This document shows, in pieces, positions 1-13,600 of a DNA stretch of 64,000 nucleotides. Made by a program: the position numbers and the translations under genes. The notes under the pieces are model-generated. The model was given only the letters and a program-made list of their open reading frames with translations, did not search any database and was not told the DNA's origin. The stretch lies in assembly GCA_007844125.1 (NCBI GenBank), contig CM017565.1:12824618-12888617 (forward strand), given 5' to 3'. Positions within the stretch are counted from its first letter, which is position 1, and each line of letters begins with the position of its first letter. This DNA is from Sinonovacula constricta (taxonomy: Eukaryota; Mollusca; Bivalvia; Cardiida; Solecurtidae).

Positions 1-1989
1 ATGCGATATGGGTATATAATAATTATCATATTTATAATGTAATAAAATAAACAAATAAACATTAAATGTTTATATGTTCATCATAAATAAATTTTTAAAA
101 AATTAATAAATGCCTTAATGAAATAAATAAAAAAAAAAAAAGCATCAGTTATCTTTTGTCCTAAGGCTAATTGTTGCTTGCAATGTTTGCCGTGTAAACT
201 TGAAAAATGAAACCATTTGTTTATTCAATTTTGTTTTCCTTCATGCCTATTATAGTGCATATTAGTTGTTATTTATATGTAGTGTTCATTCATATTTACC
301 TTATGCAAATTGATTTTATTGATTACAGAATAAAATTCAGAACCATCATCAAGATTTCATTTTTGTTTTAATTAACGTTTGTTACGCAATCATCTCATGA
401 ATAACCCATAGTAAATCCCACCATTAATATGGAAATATGCATATAATAATATGGTACGACTATTCCCAAAATGGTACGGCTATTCCCAGTACCAGATTGT
501 AGTGGTACGGCTATTCCTGCACTCCTAAACACCCTGGGCCCTGTAACGTCACCTGTCAACATATCTTTCGTCGTTTCGGCTAGTATTTTTATTGTGACTT
601 GTTAAATAATTTTCGGATATATAAAGAAATAAAAATAAATGCCTATTCACAAACGTTACAAAGAAGAGTTCAAAGATGAACCAGTTACTTCAACCTTTCT
701 TGACAATTACCATAACCTGTTTACTTTTGGCTTATTGATTTCCATACATAGTCAATATTTTCCAATAGTTGCACGGTGTAGAATCAACATGTTTCACGTC
801 AAATTAAACAGTGTTCGGCAGACATCTTTGATAAAAATATTACAGCTCCTTAAAATAAATAAAAAATTAGACGATATTATAACACCAACAGAAAAATATG
901 TTTTTTTTTTTATCAAAAACAATCAATCCCAAGCCAACAGTAGAATTATTTCGGAGAGTGTACTATTTGCGACACCGGTTTAACGCCTGAAATAATGTAA
1001 CCATATAACTCATATAGACGCTTGAATGTATCAAAAGATTTTGTTTGGAAAAAAAAAATCAAGCGCTTTAGTAAGAAGAGTGTAAACATTCGGCGGGAAC
1101 ATCTGTCAACACAAATTGGGTACCGTTATAGTTAATGAAAAAGACGCTTTTTAGATTATGACATCAAAAGAAACTGGTATAAAAGGTAACGTACCGTTAA
1201 TCCGGATTATTTTCTTTCATCGGTTGTGGTCAGCCAGCGAGTGTCCTACCAGCACAGTATTCATAACATTGCCATGTGTGTACTTTATGAATCTCTATTC
1301 ATTAGACTTATGATTAGTTGCCCACTTTTCCTGACACTTTTCATCTGCAGAAACTAAATAAGTGTATATTGTCAACGGGACAAAATCTATCAATAACCCA
1401 TTGAGTTCGCAGCCATTATTCTAATTGTCAGACTCAGAGACATAATTGGCACAGTTGTCAGACATATTGACAGACAGGTGATTGTAGTACACTCACAACA
1501 GTTGAATTGCAATACTTCAGATCACATTTTAATGATGTTACGGGCTTCTACTGATAAATAGGCTGGTCAAGTGATTCTTCCTAAGCATAGTATTTTATGG
1601 ACAATAAAAAATTAGGCACGGCCAAAAATTCATTGACATAGCCATGATGCGAGTTCAGATCTTTTTCTTTTTGTATTTACTTGTCGTTTAAAACAAGGAT
1701 ACAAGTATAAATAGATAATTACATCTAAGCAAAACCTATTGGAAAAATATATGAACGGTGGACCATAAATAAGCATAATCATGAATGATGAAATAATGTG
1801 GAATGTACATTCTTAGTTTATCTGTTCTCACATTTGTCAAAGAAGTCTTTAATCGGTTTTGAAGACGAAAGTCTACACAACTGATCGGTGGAGTTTATAA
1901 ACGTAATGACTAGGCAATACTTACCACTCAAGAAACCAGGTACACAGTGCATCCTTTGTTTGTTGAAGGTTACCCTAATCTTAGAAAAT
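1..1989. other. upstream region, no gene recognised
   Basis: AT-rich sequence upstream of the RECQL4 start exon. Three near copies of GGTACGGCTATTCC lie at about 451-516, followed by a CpG-containing stretch (about 540-580). A 114-codon open frame at 639-983 has no recognisable similarity and no support. The transcription start of RECQL4 is probably here or further down to 4604, but I cannot place it. Confidence 0.5.
1092..1099 (+). promoter_or_regulatory. possible E2F-like site in the putative RECQL4 promoter region
   Basis: GGCGGGAA, a classical E2F-type core, occurs in otherwise AT-rich sequence. A donor-like AAAAG|GTAACG follows at 1185/1186 and could end a non-coding first exon spliced to 4605. 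E2F control would suit a replication gene. An 8-base match is weak evidence and no transcript data are available, so both promoter and exon are tentative. Confidence 0.2.
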
Positions 1990-2172
1990 ATGATTGGATT
2001 AGATTGGATTAGCCGGCATGTTTGCCGATACTGCGCAGCAACATTTCTATCATTATAGCACAGGGGCACTTATGAGGTGCCCAGGGACTGAACCCGGCCG
2101 GTCCATTATACTGACACCGACGAGTCAGGCGTAATGCTGTCCCCTTAGCCCCGAGCGTTAGGAGCTTAGATG
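1990..2172 (-). repeat. SINE family B, partial copy
   Basis: The reverse complement matches the copies at 25567-25850 and 51888-52045: shared blocks include GGGGCTAAGGG, CACCTCATAAG, CTATAATGATAGAAAT and CAGTATCGGCA. The tail is GATTGG-like in this orientation. The tRNA-like head seen at 25567 is missing, so this copy is 5'-truncated. Confidence 0.75.
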
Positions 2173-3589
2173 CTCAGCAATTGCAGAAAATTGAGTCTTG
2201 GACAAAGTTTACATTGTAAATTGTAAAAGAGGGCAGGTCATGTTAAAAGAGGGCAGGGGATTGATGTGTTAGGGTAGGGTGGTTTGCCCTGCTGAAAGGG
2301 CCTAGCTGGTTTTCATTTTTTTCATTATTTGGTTGACACATTATTGTCGAGACCAGAAAGTAATGACAAAATAACAGCATATGAATATCGACGTAACAAT
2401 AGAAAATAACTATATATATAGAAATAAAAGTCTGGACTAATATTCACATCAACATATACAAAGAATCTCACTTATCTGAGGCCAAGATAATGAAGTTTCA
2501 CTGTATAAAATGTTGCTATACTTCGGTCATGATGCATCAGATGTCTGCTTGATGCTCGCACTCAGTCTGGTTGGAATCAGATTTGCTTTTTCCTTTTCTA
2601 ATAATTTTATGTTGTTTTTGTTATGAGCAGTCTCATGAAAGACCCAGGTTATCTTGAAGGGTAGCTGGAACAGAATAATTCAGTTTGCAGATTAAAATAT
2701 GATAATCATGATGAAGGTACTGAATAGTAACCATGGAAAATTTGTATCTGCAGAATCACAACATATTGTGTAAAAAAATTAAATAGCCAAGATATACATC
2801 TTTGTATTGTCCACCGTATATTTTATCTTGTCACATGTTGTTTTATAGTAAATAACATGTATCTGTTATTTATATTATTTGGTTGTGTTTACACTACAGA
2901 AGGTCCCATGTTTTAACTTGACCCTCGTTATGGCATATGCTGCTATTTGATTGCTTGAGAAATCTTCATTATAGAATGTGCCTTTAATAAAGTCAGAGTA
3001 ATATAAGGCTTGAATTTAAATATCAATAATTTTATATGGATTGTTATGGCATTTTAACACCACTTAAAGGCGGTATTCGACAGTTTGGACCAATTTTTTC
3101 TTTTATGTAACCAAATAAAATGTTTTGCCTCAAACCATCTAGGGAAATGCTGTTTATTGGTGAATGATATCCATGTGACTGGTAAAGCATAACACCCAAT
3201 CAGGCATTACAAAAATGTATTTCCTGTTAGGGCCACACTGCACAATTACCTATTTTTAACTGAGAAAACCATGTGACCACCAACTTTTGCTAGTAGTCAG
3301 CTCTGACGTAGATATCTATTTTTAGCTAAAATGCCCATCAATAGATTTGGAAAGAATGAACATTTACAGTGATTTATTTCTTGATATGAACTATACAATG
3401 TCAAGGCAGTGTTATAAACTGTATTTACCTAAAGTATATATGTTATTATGTCCTAATTCCCTAAAGCAGGGGTAAGATGTTGTCACATGTATTCAATAGG
3501 CGAACTGTTCAAAACCTCCTTTAAATGATATTTTATACTGTTGACCATGTCTTCCTTGTATGCTGCAAAGTGCAATTGTACATGAGTGT
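2173..3589. other. upstream or 5' UTR intron sequence, nothing recognised
   Basis: AT-rich sequence with no open frame of interest and no repeat unit I could match elsewhere in the window. Probably first-intron sequence if the non-coding exon lies upstream. Confidence 0.4.
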
Positions 3590-4290
3590 AGCAATGGATC
3601 TTCTTTATAAGAGCCTTGATATTTTGTACATGTTTCTTTGGTGGCCCTGTATTAAGATTGTTTTAAGAATTGTTTTCTGTCAAAAAACATGACTGCCAGG
3701 GGCATTGACCTTTTCCCTATATGAATATATAGATAAACTTTGAAAGTCTTCTTGTCAGAAACTACAAGAGTTGGAGATTGTTCAAAGAATTATGATCTGT
3801 CAAAAAATATGACTGCCAAGGGTGTGCTTATTTTCCCTATCTGGCTATATAGGCAAAGTTAGAAAATTTCTTGTCAGAAACTACAAGAGTTAGAGCTTTG
3901 ATATTTGTTATGTCTGTTCCTTTGCTGGCACTGTATCAAGATTATTCAATGACTTATGATCTGCTAGAAACATGGCTGCCAGGGGTGTGGCCATTTTCCT
4001 GATATAGGGATATAGGAAAACTTGTCAGAATGTACAATCTATACCTGTTACATACATGTTCCTTAGGCAGCTCTGTATCAAGGTTGTTTAAAGAATTTTG
4101 ATCCATCAAAAAAAGGAAAATGGCCATCAGGGGCATAGCCATCTCCCTTATATGGCTGTATAGGAAAACTTTGAACAATTTCTTGTTAAAAACCACAAGA
4201 GCTAGAGTTTTAATATTTGGTATACATATTTCTTGGCCTTAATTGTTGAAAGAAGGGGCATGGCTATTTTCTTTATATGGCCATGTAGTA
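3590..4290. repeat. decayed composite repeat (CTCAGGTGAG-type family), internal part
   Basis: Contains diverged tandem units of about 150 bp built on the phrases ATGACTGCCAGGGGCAT, TTTTCCCTATATG, CTTGTCAGAAACTACAAGAG and GCCCTGTATTAAGATTGTT. The same phrases make up the elements at 12340-12965 and 35095-35840. The terminal inverted ends are not visible, so this is a fragment. Confidence 0.6.
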
Positions 4291-4604
4291 AAAAAATGAA
4301 ACTTATTGTTTATATATTGCTTGTGTACTTTATTTTTTTGTACTATATTACACTAAAACATGTGCATATCATGCATTCAGCATCATAAGCACATGATTTT
4401 GTCTTTGAAATGTAAGAGGGTGGTGTTTGTCTAGGCAGGAGAATGAAGGAAGAAATTTTGTCAGGGAGGAATAAAGCCAAATTATGGGATATTAGACAAT
4501 AAATTGCAAATGTAAACTCTAAAGAATCCTGATGTCATGATTGTGATGTTTATGATATAATTGATACCATATTATACAGTGTGATGTTGCTTTTTTTCAT
4601 ACAG

Positions 4605-4694
4605 ACTAACATGACTGAACTGGCTGATTTAAAAAGGACCCTGAAAAAGTGGGAAAACAATTTTGTGTTACAACATGATAGAAAACCAGGAAAG
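4605..4694 (+). CDS. RECQL4: RECQL4 coding exon 1 (start codon exon)
   Basis: The acceptor is a T-rich tract ending CATACAG at 4604 and the donor is AAAG|GTAAGT after 4694. Six bases of 5' UTR precede the ATG at 4611; 28 codons follow, ending in phase 0. The peptide begins [15 protein letters not shown] and has the amphipathic helix with a central Trp typical of the RecQ4/Sld2 N-terminus, which is why this start was chosen. An in-frame ATG lies further upstream near 4581, but it falls in the intronic pyrimidine tract and would be removed by splicing. The acceptor means at least one non-coding 5' exon should exist upstream. Confidence 0.88.
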
Positions 4695-7600
4695 GTAAGT
4701 GTTCTAAAGAGAAATTTCAATTATGTTTGTACAAAACACAAGAAAAAAAGTTTGATATGGAATATAAAAACCTACATCACATTTAATAGCAATCTAGTGT
4801 GTGCAGATCAAGAACTGAGTCATAAAATTGAGAAAATTAATGCAAATTGGTTTATTTATTTATTATTTTAGTTAGCAATTATTGGTTTTGCAAGCTACAT
4901 TTACGGAAGTTATTTCTTTTGTTTTTAATAAGTACCATGACTTAAATACCTTGTCATTGCATCATATGTCCCCTTTCATGTGTTTACAAAGCTTGTCATT
5001 GCATCATATGTCCTTGTTCATGTGTTCACATAGCTTGTCAATGAATCATATGTCTTCATTCATGTGTTCACAAAGCTTGTCAATGCATCATATGTCTTCA
5101 TTCATGTGTTCACAAAGCTTGTCAATGAATCATATGTCTTCATTAATGTGTTCACATAGCTTGTCAATGAATCATGTCTTCATTCATGTGTTCACATTGC
5201 TTGTCAGTGAATTGTATGTCTTCATTCATGTGTTCACATAGCTGGTCAATGAATTACGTCTTCGTTCATGTGTTCACAAAGCTTGTCAATGAATCATGTC
5301 TTCATTCATGTGTTCACATAGCTTGTCAATAATCATATGTCTTTATTCATGTGTTCACATAGCTGGTCAATGAATCATATGTACTTGTTCATGTGTTCAC
5401 ATTGCTTGTCAATACATCATGTTTTAATGTTCATGTGTTCACCTTGCTTGTCAATACATGTGTCAGTGTTCATGTGTTCACCTTGCTTGTCAATACATCA
5501 TGTGTCAATGTTCATGTTTTCACATTGCTTGTCAATACATGTGTCAGTGTTCATGTGTTCACCTTGCTTGTCAATACATCATGTGTCAATGTTCATGTGT
5601 TTACATTGCTTGTTAATACATCATGCATCAATGTTCATGTGTTCACCTTGCTTGTCAAGACATCATGTGTCAGTGTTCATGTGTTCACCTTGCTAGTGTT
5701 CATGTGTTCACCTTGCTTGTCAATACATCATGTGTGTACTTGTTAATGTGTTCTCATTGTTTGTCAGTGCATTGTCTGTTCTTGTTCATGTGTTCATAGA
5801 CAAATATTGACCATGACTTTCATTGCTTATCAGGACATCAAATATCCTTGGTTATGTTTTCACAGGAAGACATTGATGCTGCTTCAGATGAAATTAAAGG
5901 TAAATTACTCTAGAATGTTATCGATTGGGTATTTGGATATTTTATTTCATATTTCAAATGTTAGATAACTTTTCAACATTCACATTTACTAAAAATTGGG
6001 ATGGAAAGCTTTTATACTTTCATATTCCTTCATTGTTGATGATGCATGTTTGTTTGTTTTATGGTATGCAGGTTAGTTTTTACTTCAAGTGAATGAAACT
6101 AGACCTTTAAGCACAATTTGCAGAGTGACGGCTCCAGATAAAAGAGGCCACAGGTTCGATCCTGGGTCCCAACAAACCAATGCTGTTAAAAATGATGTTA
6201 GTACAGAACCATTGCTGGTGTTAGTGCAAATATAAGTGTCGTTCCACTACTGTTTGGCCCGGTGTCAGGATACTGTGACTGGATATTGTATCATGCCAGG
6301 TGTTCACAGCATGCCATACATCAAGAATGCAGCACTATATCTGCTTCAAGTGGACGCCATTGCCAGATAACTGAAATACTGTGGTGGGATGATTGACCCA
6401 ACAAAAAAGCTAATGACAGAATGGAAGAACAAAAATGAACAACATGCAGTATAAATGGTTTTTCTGTTTCTGTATGTGATATAGCAAACTACATGTAACA
6501 TACTGATAATGGATCAATTTAGCCAATACCCTTTCTGTGGATTTGAAAAATTCATGGATCATATAAAATGAAAAAAAAAATTGTTTAATCATAATTAGTT
6601 TAGCATGTTCATGTATATTCTGGAAGTATTCATCCCATATTTTATTGATACTTTGTATTTTCATTTTGAATGTGCATATTGATGTTTGAAGGTGCCTATA
6701 AGACTTATGCCCAGTTAAAGAAGGCCCAGACTGGTACACCAGCTAAAGAAGCCACAACTAAGACACAGTCAAATTGTGCCACTGATGAAAACATTGCTCC
6801 AGTAACCAACAATGGGGCAGCTGAGTTGAATGATGAAGTCACAGAGTCCGTCAAGCCAGCACACGAGGTGTGGGGAGCAGAGTTTGACAGAAAGCACAGC
6901 AAGGGACCAGATAAACAAGACAGTGGGAAGCAATCTAAGACAACAGATTCCTCTTACTTTACAAGTCTTGGACGGAAGCTGTATGAGAAGTCTGTAAAGA
7001 TGGGGAGCTTCTCACAGGTCAGCAGTCATTAGAAGAATGTCATTAAAATGATCCTATGATAGAAGTGGATTTTATTGTAAAATTGTATTTGAAATAAAAT
7101 TCTAATTCAGACTTGATGGAACATTGAATGATTGAACATGTTACTGTTTAACTACAAAAATTCTCAAAAGATGCCCACTTTGAATCTATTTTCACTATAT
7201 GAAGAAAAATGCAAGTCCTTATAGAGAAAAAATTGCTTTATTTCTTGGTGAGTTTGATCTTCATTTTCTCTACATTTAGAGCTTTGTTTTTTTACTGTAA
7301 TCTGATTATTTGGCATACTTTTTGTACTGTTCTAATGATGTAAAATTACAAAAGTTATTTTCCTTTTTATGATATGGTCACATGATTAAGAAAATCCCTC
7401 TTTGCATCTTTTAATTGTTCAGGTTCAAAGAAGATTAAATGTTAAAAGTTTTACATTCCACGTTGTATCCTTGGTATTTGATTTGTAAATAAAATCTTAA
7501 CAAGGGTACAACTAACATGTGATTTGAATGTTACACATTTGGAAGTTATTTTTTTATAAATCAATTGAATTCTTTCTTCCATATATAATGACTGGCTTTT

Positions 7601-10600
7601 GATCATAATTTTTTAAATCATCAGACAAATGTACATAAGTGTAAACAAAGCAGTACTCCAAATTATTAATTTTGTTAACCCAATGTTTTTGTTCTTTTAG
7701 GTACAGGTTTTACACTTTATTTATATATTCTTCATATACACTTCATTACTTGTATATTTAGCTAGTTAGCATCAAAAGTCAGTGACATTGACCACACCAT
7801 TTCAAAATCACTTACAGAACCTTCTCAGTTCAATACAGTTTACTGAACAATTAGAGCACATTATTCTTGCTACATATATATCAGCAATAATTCAACCCAT
7901 TATCCTGTTTCTGACAACCAGTCTGGAAGCTCCTGGAAGAAGCCTGTCACCCCGCGGAGAGGGTTAAACACGGATGCTGAGGTGAAGGATACAGAGGTCA
8001 ACCAAGGTCAACCCAGAGATAAATCATTCACTGACACTGGTATGTTGTAGTAAGATCACACTACTCAATTTTGTTCTAATTTTATTTCTTTACTGGGTTT
8101 CCTTTACTTAAAATTATATCTGGGTGCCTGTGGCATAGTTGGAGAGTTGCTGATTTGTAACTCCTTGGACTGATTAGCCTCTCACTGCTTGGGTTCGAAT
8201 CCTGTTTGGGGCAATGGACATAATGTGGGAAGGTCTTCCAGCTGACCTGCGGTGCGCCGGTGGTTCTATCCTGACATTTGTATGAGGTCTTCCTTCACCA
8301 AAACAGCTAGATGTTACCATAATGATCATAATTGATCACTGCAATTTTTTTTAAAGACATAACAAAAAACATATCAAAATATTTCAGCCGGTTTTCTTTT
8401 TAAATAATCAGAGTGAGTTTTACTTTATATTTCACTGTTAAACTGTTAAATTTCAGATCTGTATACACCATTTTCTAATGAGTGTACCGCTGACACTGAT
8501 GAAGCTCCCGTGATTCCATTTGGCAAGATGTTCCAGAAAGCACTGTCTGCTACTAAAGGGAAAGGCTTTCACCTCAAGGCAACTGATGATGATGATGACA
8601 CTGATGTCTTTGTGAACAAGTACAAAAACCAACCTAAAACCAAAATCTCTATATTGCCTGACAATCTGTCCAAACTTGTAAGTGGGTCACGGCAGCAGAT
8701 AGAGCAGGAAGTTGAGGAGAGGTTGAACAACTATGATGGTACATTCGAGGATGAATCAACCCCAGCAGAGAGAGCAGAGTTTTTGCGAGAGACACAGCTG
8801 GAGGAAGAGCTTAATGTGGGACACTCATGGGACAGACCAGTGAAGGATCTTGTGATTGAGGACATGAGATATTGTCAGAAGACAGGCAGCAAGAAGAAGA
8901 CAGGGAGTGGAACCAGGAAGGCAAAGGAACCATTGGCAGCAGCCTCTGTGGATGAAAATAGGGATGTGAGAGATGTGTCTAGTGTTGTTGGTGATACAGG
9001 TAAAGCAGCAGATAATGATGACAGTGAATGGAGAAACACTGACACTCCTAAAGTAAGTAAAATATCAGAAGACCATGGAGGTCAGGGGAAAAGGAAAGTG
9101 GGAGGGAATAGAGGAAGGGGTCAAAGAAATGTGAAGCGAAATACTCCAAAACATAGTGATGTTAGTGCTGATGTAGATAGAGCTGCACAGGATATGGAGG
9201 AACCATCTGATGTGTCAAGAAAATCAGGGGAAGTTAATGCCATGGGTGAAGGCTCTGATGTTGTGAGGAGGACGAGGGGTGTGAAGAGGAAGGCAGTGAT
9301 AGAGAGTGACGGAGAGGAGGCGGTAGATAGGGAACAGACTGTGGAGACAGTCAGGGATGATGAAGGTACACAGGAAGACTGGCTAGACGGGAAACCTGCC
9401 ACAGCAGTGAAAAAACGCAAGATTAATACTGGAGCTGCTAAGGTACAATGTTTTATAATTGTCTTTAAGGTACATAGTATTTTGTTTGTGAAAAACTGTA
9501 ATTGAGGATCCTGTTGCTAGGGGCTGAGATAGGATGGGCGTACGGTTGGAGTCGTTGACGAGTGCCCTTTCAATCTGAAATGTCTCTGAATCATTGTTCT
9601 TTTTTTTTAAGGTTTAGTTATTGATGACTTTTTTCAATAGTCTTGTCCTGAATATTCAAATGCGGAAGACACCAAACCCTTTCTAAAAGCATTTAGAACT
9701 GTCCTGACTCATTTCAGAATGTCCTTTATTCATTTAAGCAAGCAATTCTGGTTTGTTTTTTAACTTTTATTTATTCTTTAATGCAAGCTTTAAAAGCTAT
9801 AAATTATGACAATCGCCATCTTTGTAATGACATCAATAGAGGTTGTGTTACTGATAATGGTTCATTTTGTTTCAATTGTAGGCAGTAACAGAACCTGTAG
9901 TGAAGATGAAGGCAACGAGACCTCCTCCTAAGTTAGTACCAATGTTTTTATTGGCCACCTTCCATTAGCTGTACATAAAAAGTGTCAATATGTATACCCA
10001 GCAGAGCTTCATACCTCTTGTTACAGGATCTGCCTAACTGGTATCAATTTAGTATTTAATGATCAGTGGAAATGGTGGCATGTTGGAAAACAACAACAAG
10101 GGTTTAGTTTTCACATAGAAAACGTTTCATGTGTCAGATTTGTCCTAGATACATCAGAGACGTATAACAACAATAACGTCTCTGGATACATCTTATCTTA
10201 AAAATTTGAATAAAAACATCCAAAACAAAGTAATTGTTTAGTTGAATGCAAAAAAATGTTCTAATGAAATTGCTTTCCTATAGCTATTTCGTGTAGAACA
10301 ATAGAGAAATATTGAACAACGATCCACAATATTACTCTTTTTGCTATCAGAGAGAAGCCAATCTCACACGACAACTTTATACGACTCAACATGAAGCTTA
10401 AGACATATAAGAGGAAGGGTCATCACATGACGGGGCCGCAATACAAGCGTAAGATGTGGAAGGAGAAAATGCAGGCTCGTAGCAAAAGTTACGGCGATGC
10501 CTGCTTCAAGTGTGGCCAGTCAGGACATTGGGCCAGTAAATGTCCAGGTAACCTCACACACACAAGGATGATGTTTTTTTTATGTTTTATTTTATTTAGG

Positions 10601-13600
10601 ACATGTACCTTAAAAAATTTGGATTGTGGGAACATGGTATTGTACTGTCTTTTTTAAATGAGTGACTGTTTGGCCGTAAAATCTTTTAGTCTTTGACTTT
10701 TCAAGAAGAAATACATGGCTTAAAGTATCATTTTAAAATATACCCTAAACAAGTTTATATAACATTGTACAGCATTGTACAGCAATAGATATACAGTCAA
10801 TCTTTGGTTATTCAGAGTCGTTGGAACGGCCGATTTACTTTGAACAATGCTTGGATTGGTATAATCTAAATTGCCTTCGCTTACAAAAAATTTTCCGACT
10901 AGGAGTCCTCCATTTTGGATTACATAATTCTCTGCAGTAATATGCAAGGAGCAATGTATATACCATAATACTTTAACAGTGAAACATAAGAAAAGTGAGT
11001 TGTTGGAAATAAAATGGATAATGGGGTAAGCATCATATTGTTTTTATCTTTTTAAAATAATAACAAATCAAAATATGTGCATGCATGTATACAGCATTGC
11101 CAAGTAGATGTGAACATGTTATCATCATCAATAAACTGCAACAGATAAATACATAATGGTTAAAAGAACATAGTATTAAATCACATAGTATTAAATTGTA
11201 GCTGATATGAGAATGTTCCAATGGCTGGGTCTTTCACCAGATTGCTCAGCTAAGATTTCACCCACTATGCTTGCCATTTCTCTTTTGAGATGATGTTGAT
11301 ATCGGTCAGCATTTATACCTACCCACCCTGACAGTTTGCAACACCGCTGTGAGACAAAGAGCAGATAAACCAATCTTAAAATGGATTGTCATTCTTCTTA
11401 ACTGATTATATATAGTAACTGATTGTCAACATGTCATATCCATTTAACAACTTTAAATAACCAATTAATAAAACCAAACATCAATGTCACTGGAGTAACC
11501 TCCCTTCACAGTTTGACTGGTGACCATACACAATGGTCGACCTGTGACGTGATTAGGTGTTGGATAAGATGTGTAAAGATAGCATTAAAACTGTATGTTG
11601 GGGATCAAAATTGACTTTGAATAATACAGAAACTTCAATTAATGCAAATAAATAATTTGATGTTTTTTACATTGAAATATATATGAAAAAAATTGTGACA
11701 GACCAATGACTTCAAATACTGCCTCGGCTTTGGACAACCTGAGTTTGAACAACCGAGGTTTGACTGTAAGAGAAAGGGAATGAAAATACATCAATGCATC
11801 CCCATTTTTTAATTTTATTTTCTTTACCCCCCATTTCTTTTATAATTGCAACCCAATTGCCTTTTGTAACATAGTGCAACCTTACATCTATTCTGACATC
11901 CATGTGGATGTCCAAAAACTGCCAACTGTGTAGTATATTGACTAATTTTGTTTTCATTTGTAACATAATGCATTTTTTCCTTATAATGTAAAAATCTTAC
12001 AGTTCTTTTCACTTTCAGAAAGTCTTGTGTAGGCTGGCTGCTTCCATAAAAACAGAATAATTCTGCTGGTATTTTATTAAGTGAAATACATCAATAATTG
12101 TATGATAGTTTGTAGAGTCTGGTACTTTTTATATATCCCAATAGGAGCTGGAAAACAGGCTGCCAACCCATATGACAAGGAACCAGTCCAAGATGAAGAT
12201 TTTCCCAGCATGCAAGAGGCAGCCATGCTGGCCCGAGGTATCAAACCTGAGCGGAGACCTGCAGCAAGCCCTGCAGTAAAGAAAGGTAGGCATAAAAATT
12301 ATTAAAACAGGTGGACTTATGATGTATTTTGATATTACTTTTTTTAACTCACTGAGTTTATGCTCAGGGTGAGCTTTTGTGAGCTCCCACCATTCATCAT
12401 CCAGCGTTGCATGTCATGCACCCATCAACATTTTTTTACATTCTCTAAAAGATAGCCCCTCTGAAACTGCTGGCCAGAATTCAACAAAACTTTCTCAGAA
12501 ACTTCATCAGGCAGAGAAAATGAAAAACCTTTGTAAAGAATTTTGATCCATCATGAAACATGGAAAAAAATGGCGCGGCCATTTTCTATATATGACTTTA
12601 TAGAAAGTACATGAGCTAGGGCCTATATGGTTTACATGTTCTTCAGGTGGTTCTCTGTCAAGATTGGTAAAGGAATTGGGACTTTAAAAAAACTTGGCAG
12701 TCAGCGGTGGCCATTTTTCATATGGTTAAATAAGAAAATCTCTTTGTCAGAAACAACATGAGCGTGAGCCTTGATACTTGAGGCATGGCCAGTTTCCATA
12801 TATGGCTCTTTTGAAAAGCAACAACAACCTTTTATCCAAATTATGCTTGTGTACAAGTAATACAATTATTCTGGTCAGTTTAAACATTGCTTATATTCCT
12901 TGCTTATTCTAACAAAATAGTTATAACACTCAGTGAGCGATATAGGGCCATCAGGGCCCTCTTGTTTAGTTTTAATTTTCTGTAAGAAATTATTTACAAG
13001 TGTTGTTTTGCTTGCCATTTATGTTATTGTGTGTTGTTTCAATGTTGATTCCAGTGAAGGAGTCCGCAAAGCCATGTTCATCCCCAGATAAAGAGGGAGC
13101 TCTAGTGAGGGATGTAGAGGAGGAGGATGAGGAGCTTACGTTTCAGACAGATATTGTGCGCTCCCGCAGCGAGAAGGCTGCCCCTCCCCCATGCATGCGG
13201 CCTCTCATAGAGTGTGGGGACGGGGAAACACTGCCAGGTTGGTAGGATGAATGGCATGATTGTATCATTAGGGTGTTACAAACACATTTACACATTATAG
13301 TTATGGAGTAAGAAGACCTATAAGACTTCATAGGATGGAACCAATGCAAGCTAGGTAAAAGAAAGCATTGATGCCAGGCATCAGAGGATGCTGTCAAACT
13401 ACTGTTCAACAACGGTACATTTCTTTCCTTGTAACAGACTGTCCAACAAAACAGCAACACCTTGTTGTCACTAAACAGATTAAAAGACATATGCTAGAGT
13501 AGGTTTGATTGGAGAGAATTTCACCAAATTAGGTACAATTATTTGATGTGGTGTGAGAAACAAACATATGTATTAAAAATATTGGGTCACCTTGCAACTT

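Noticed and set aside
639..983. 114-codon open frame upstream of RECQL4
   Set aside because: No recognisable similarity and composition like the surrounding AT-rich DNA.
4581..4610. Upstream in-frame start extending the RECQL4 N-terminus
   Set aside because: The extension reads through the pyrimidine tract and AG of a good acceptor; homology begins at the ATG at 4611.
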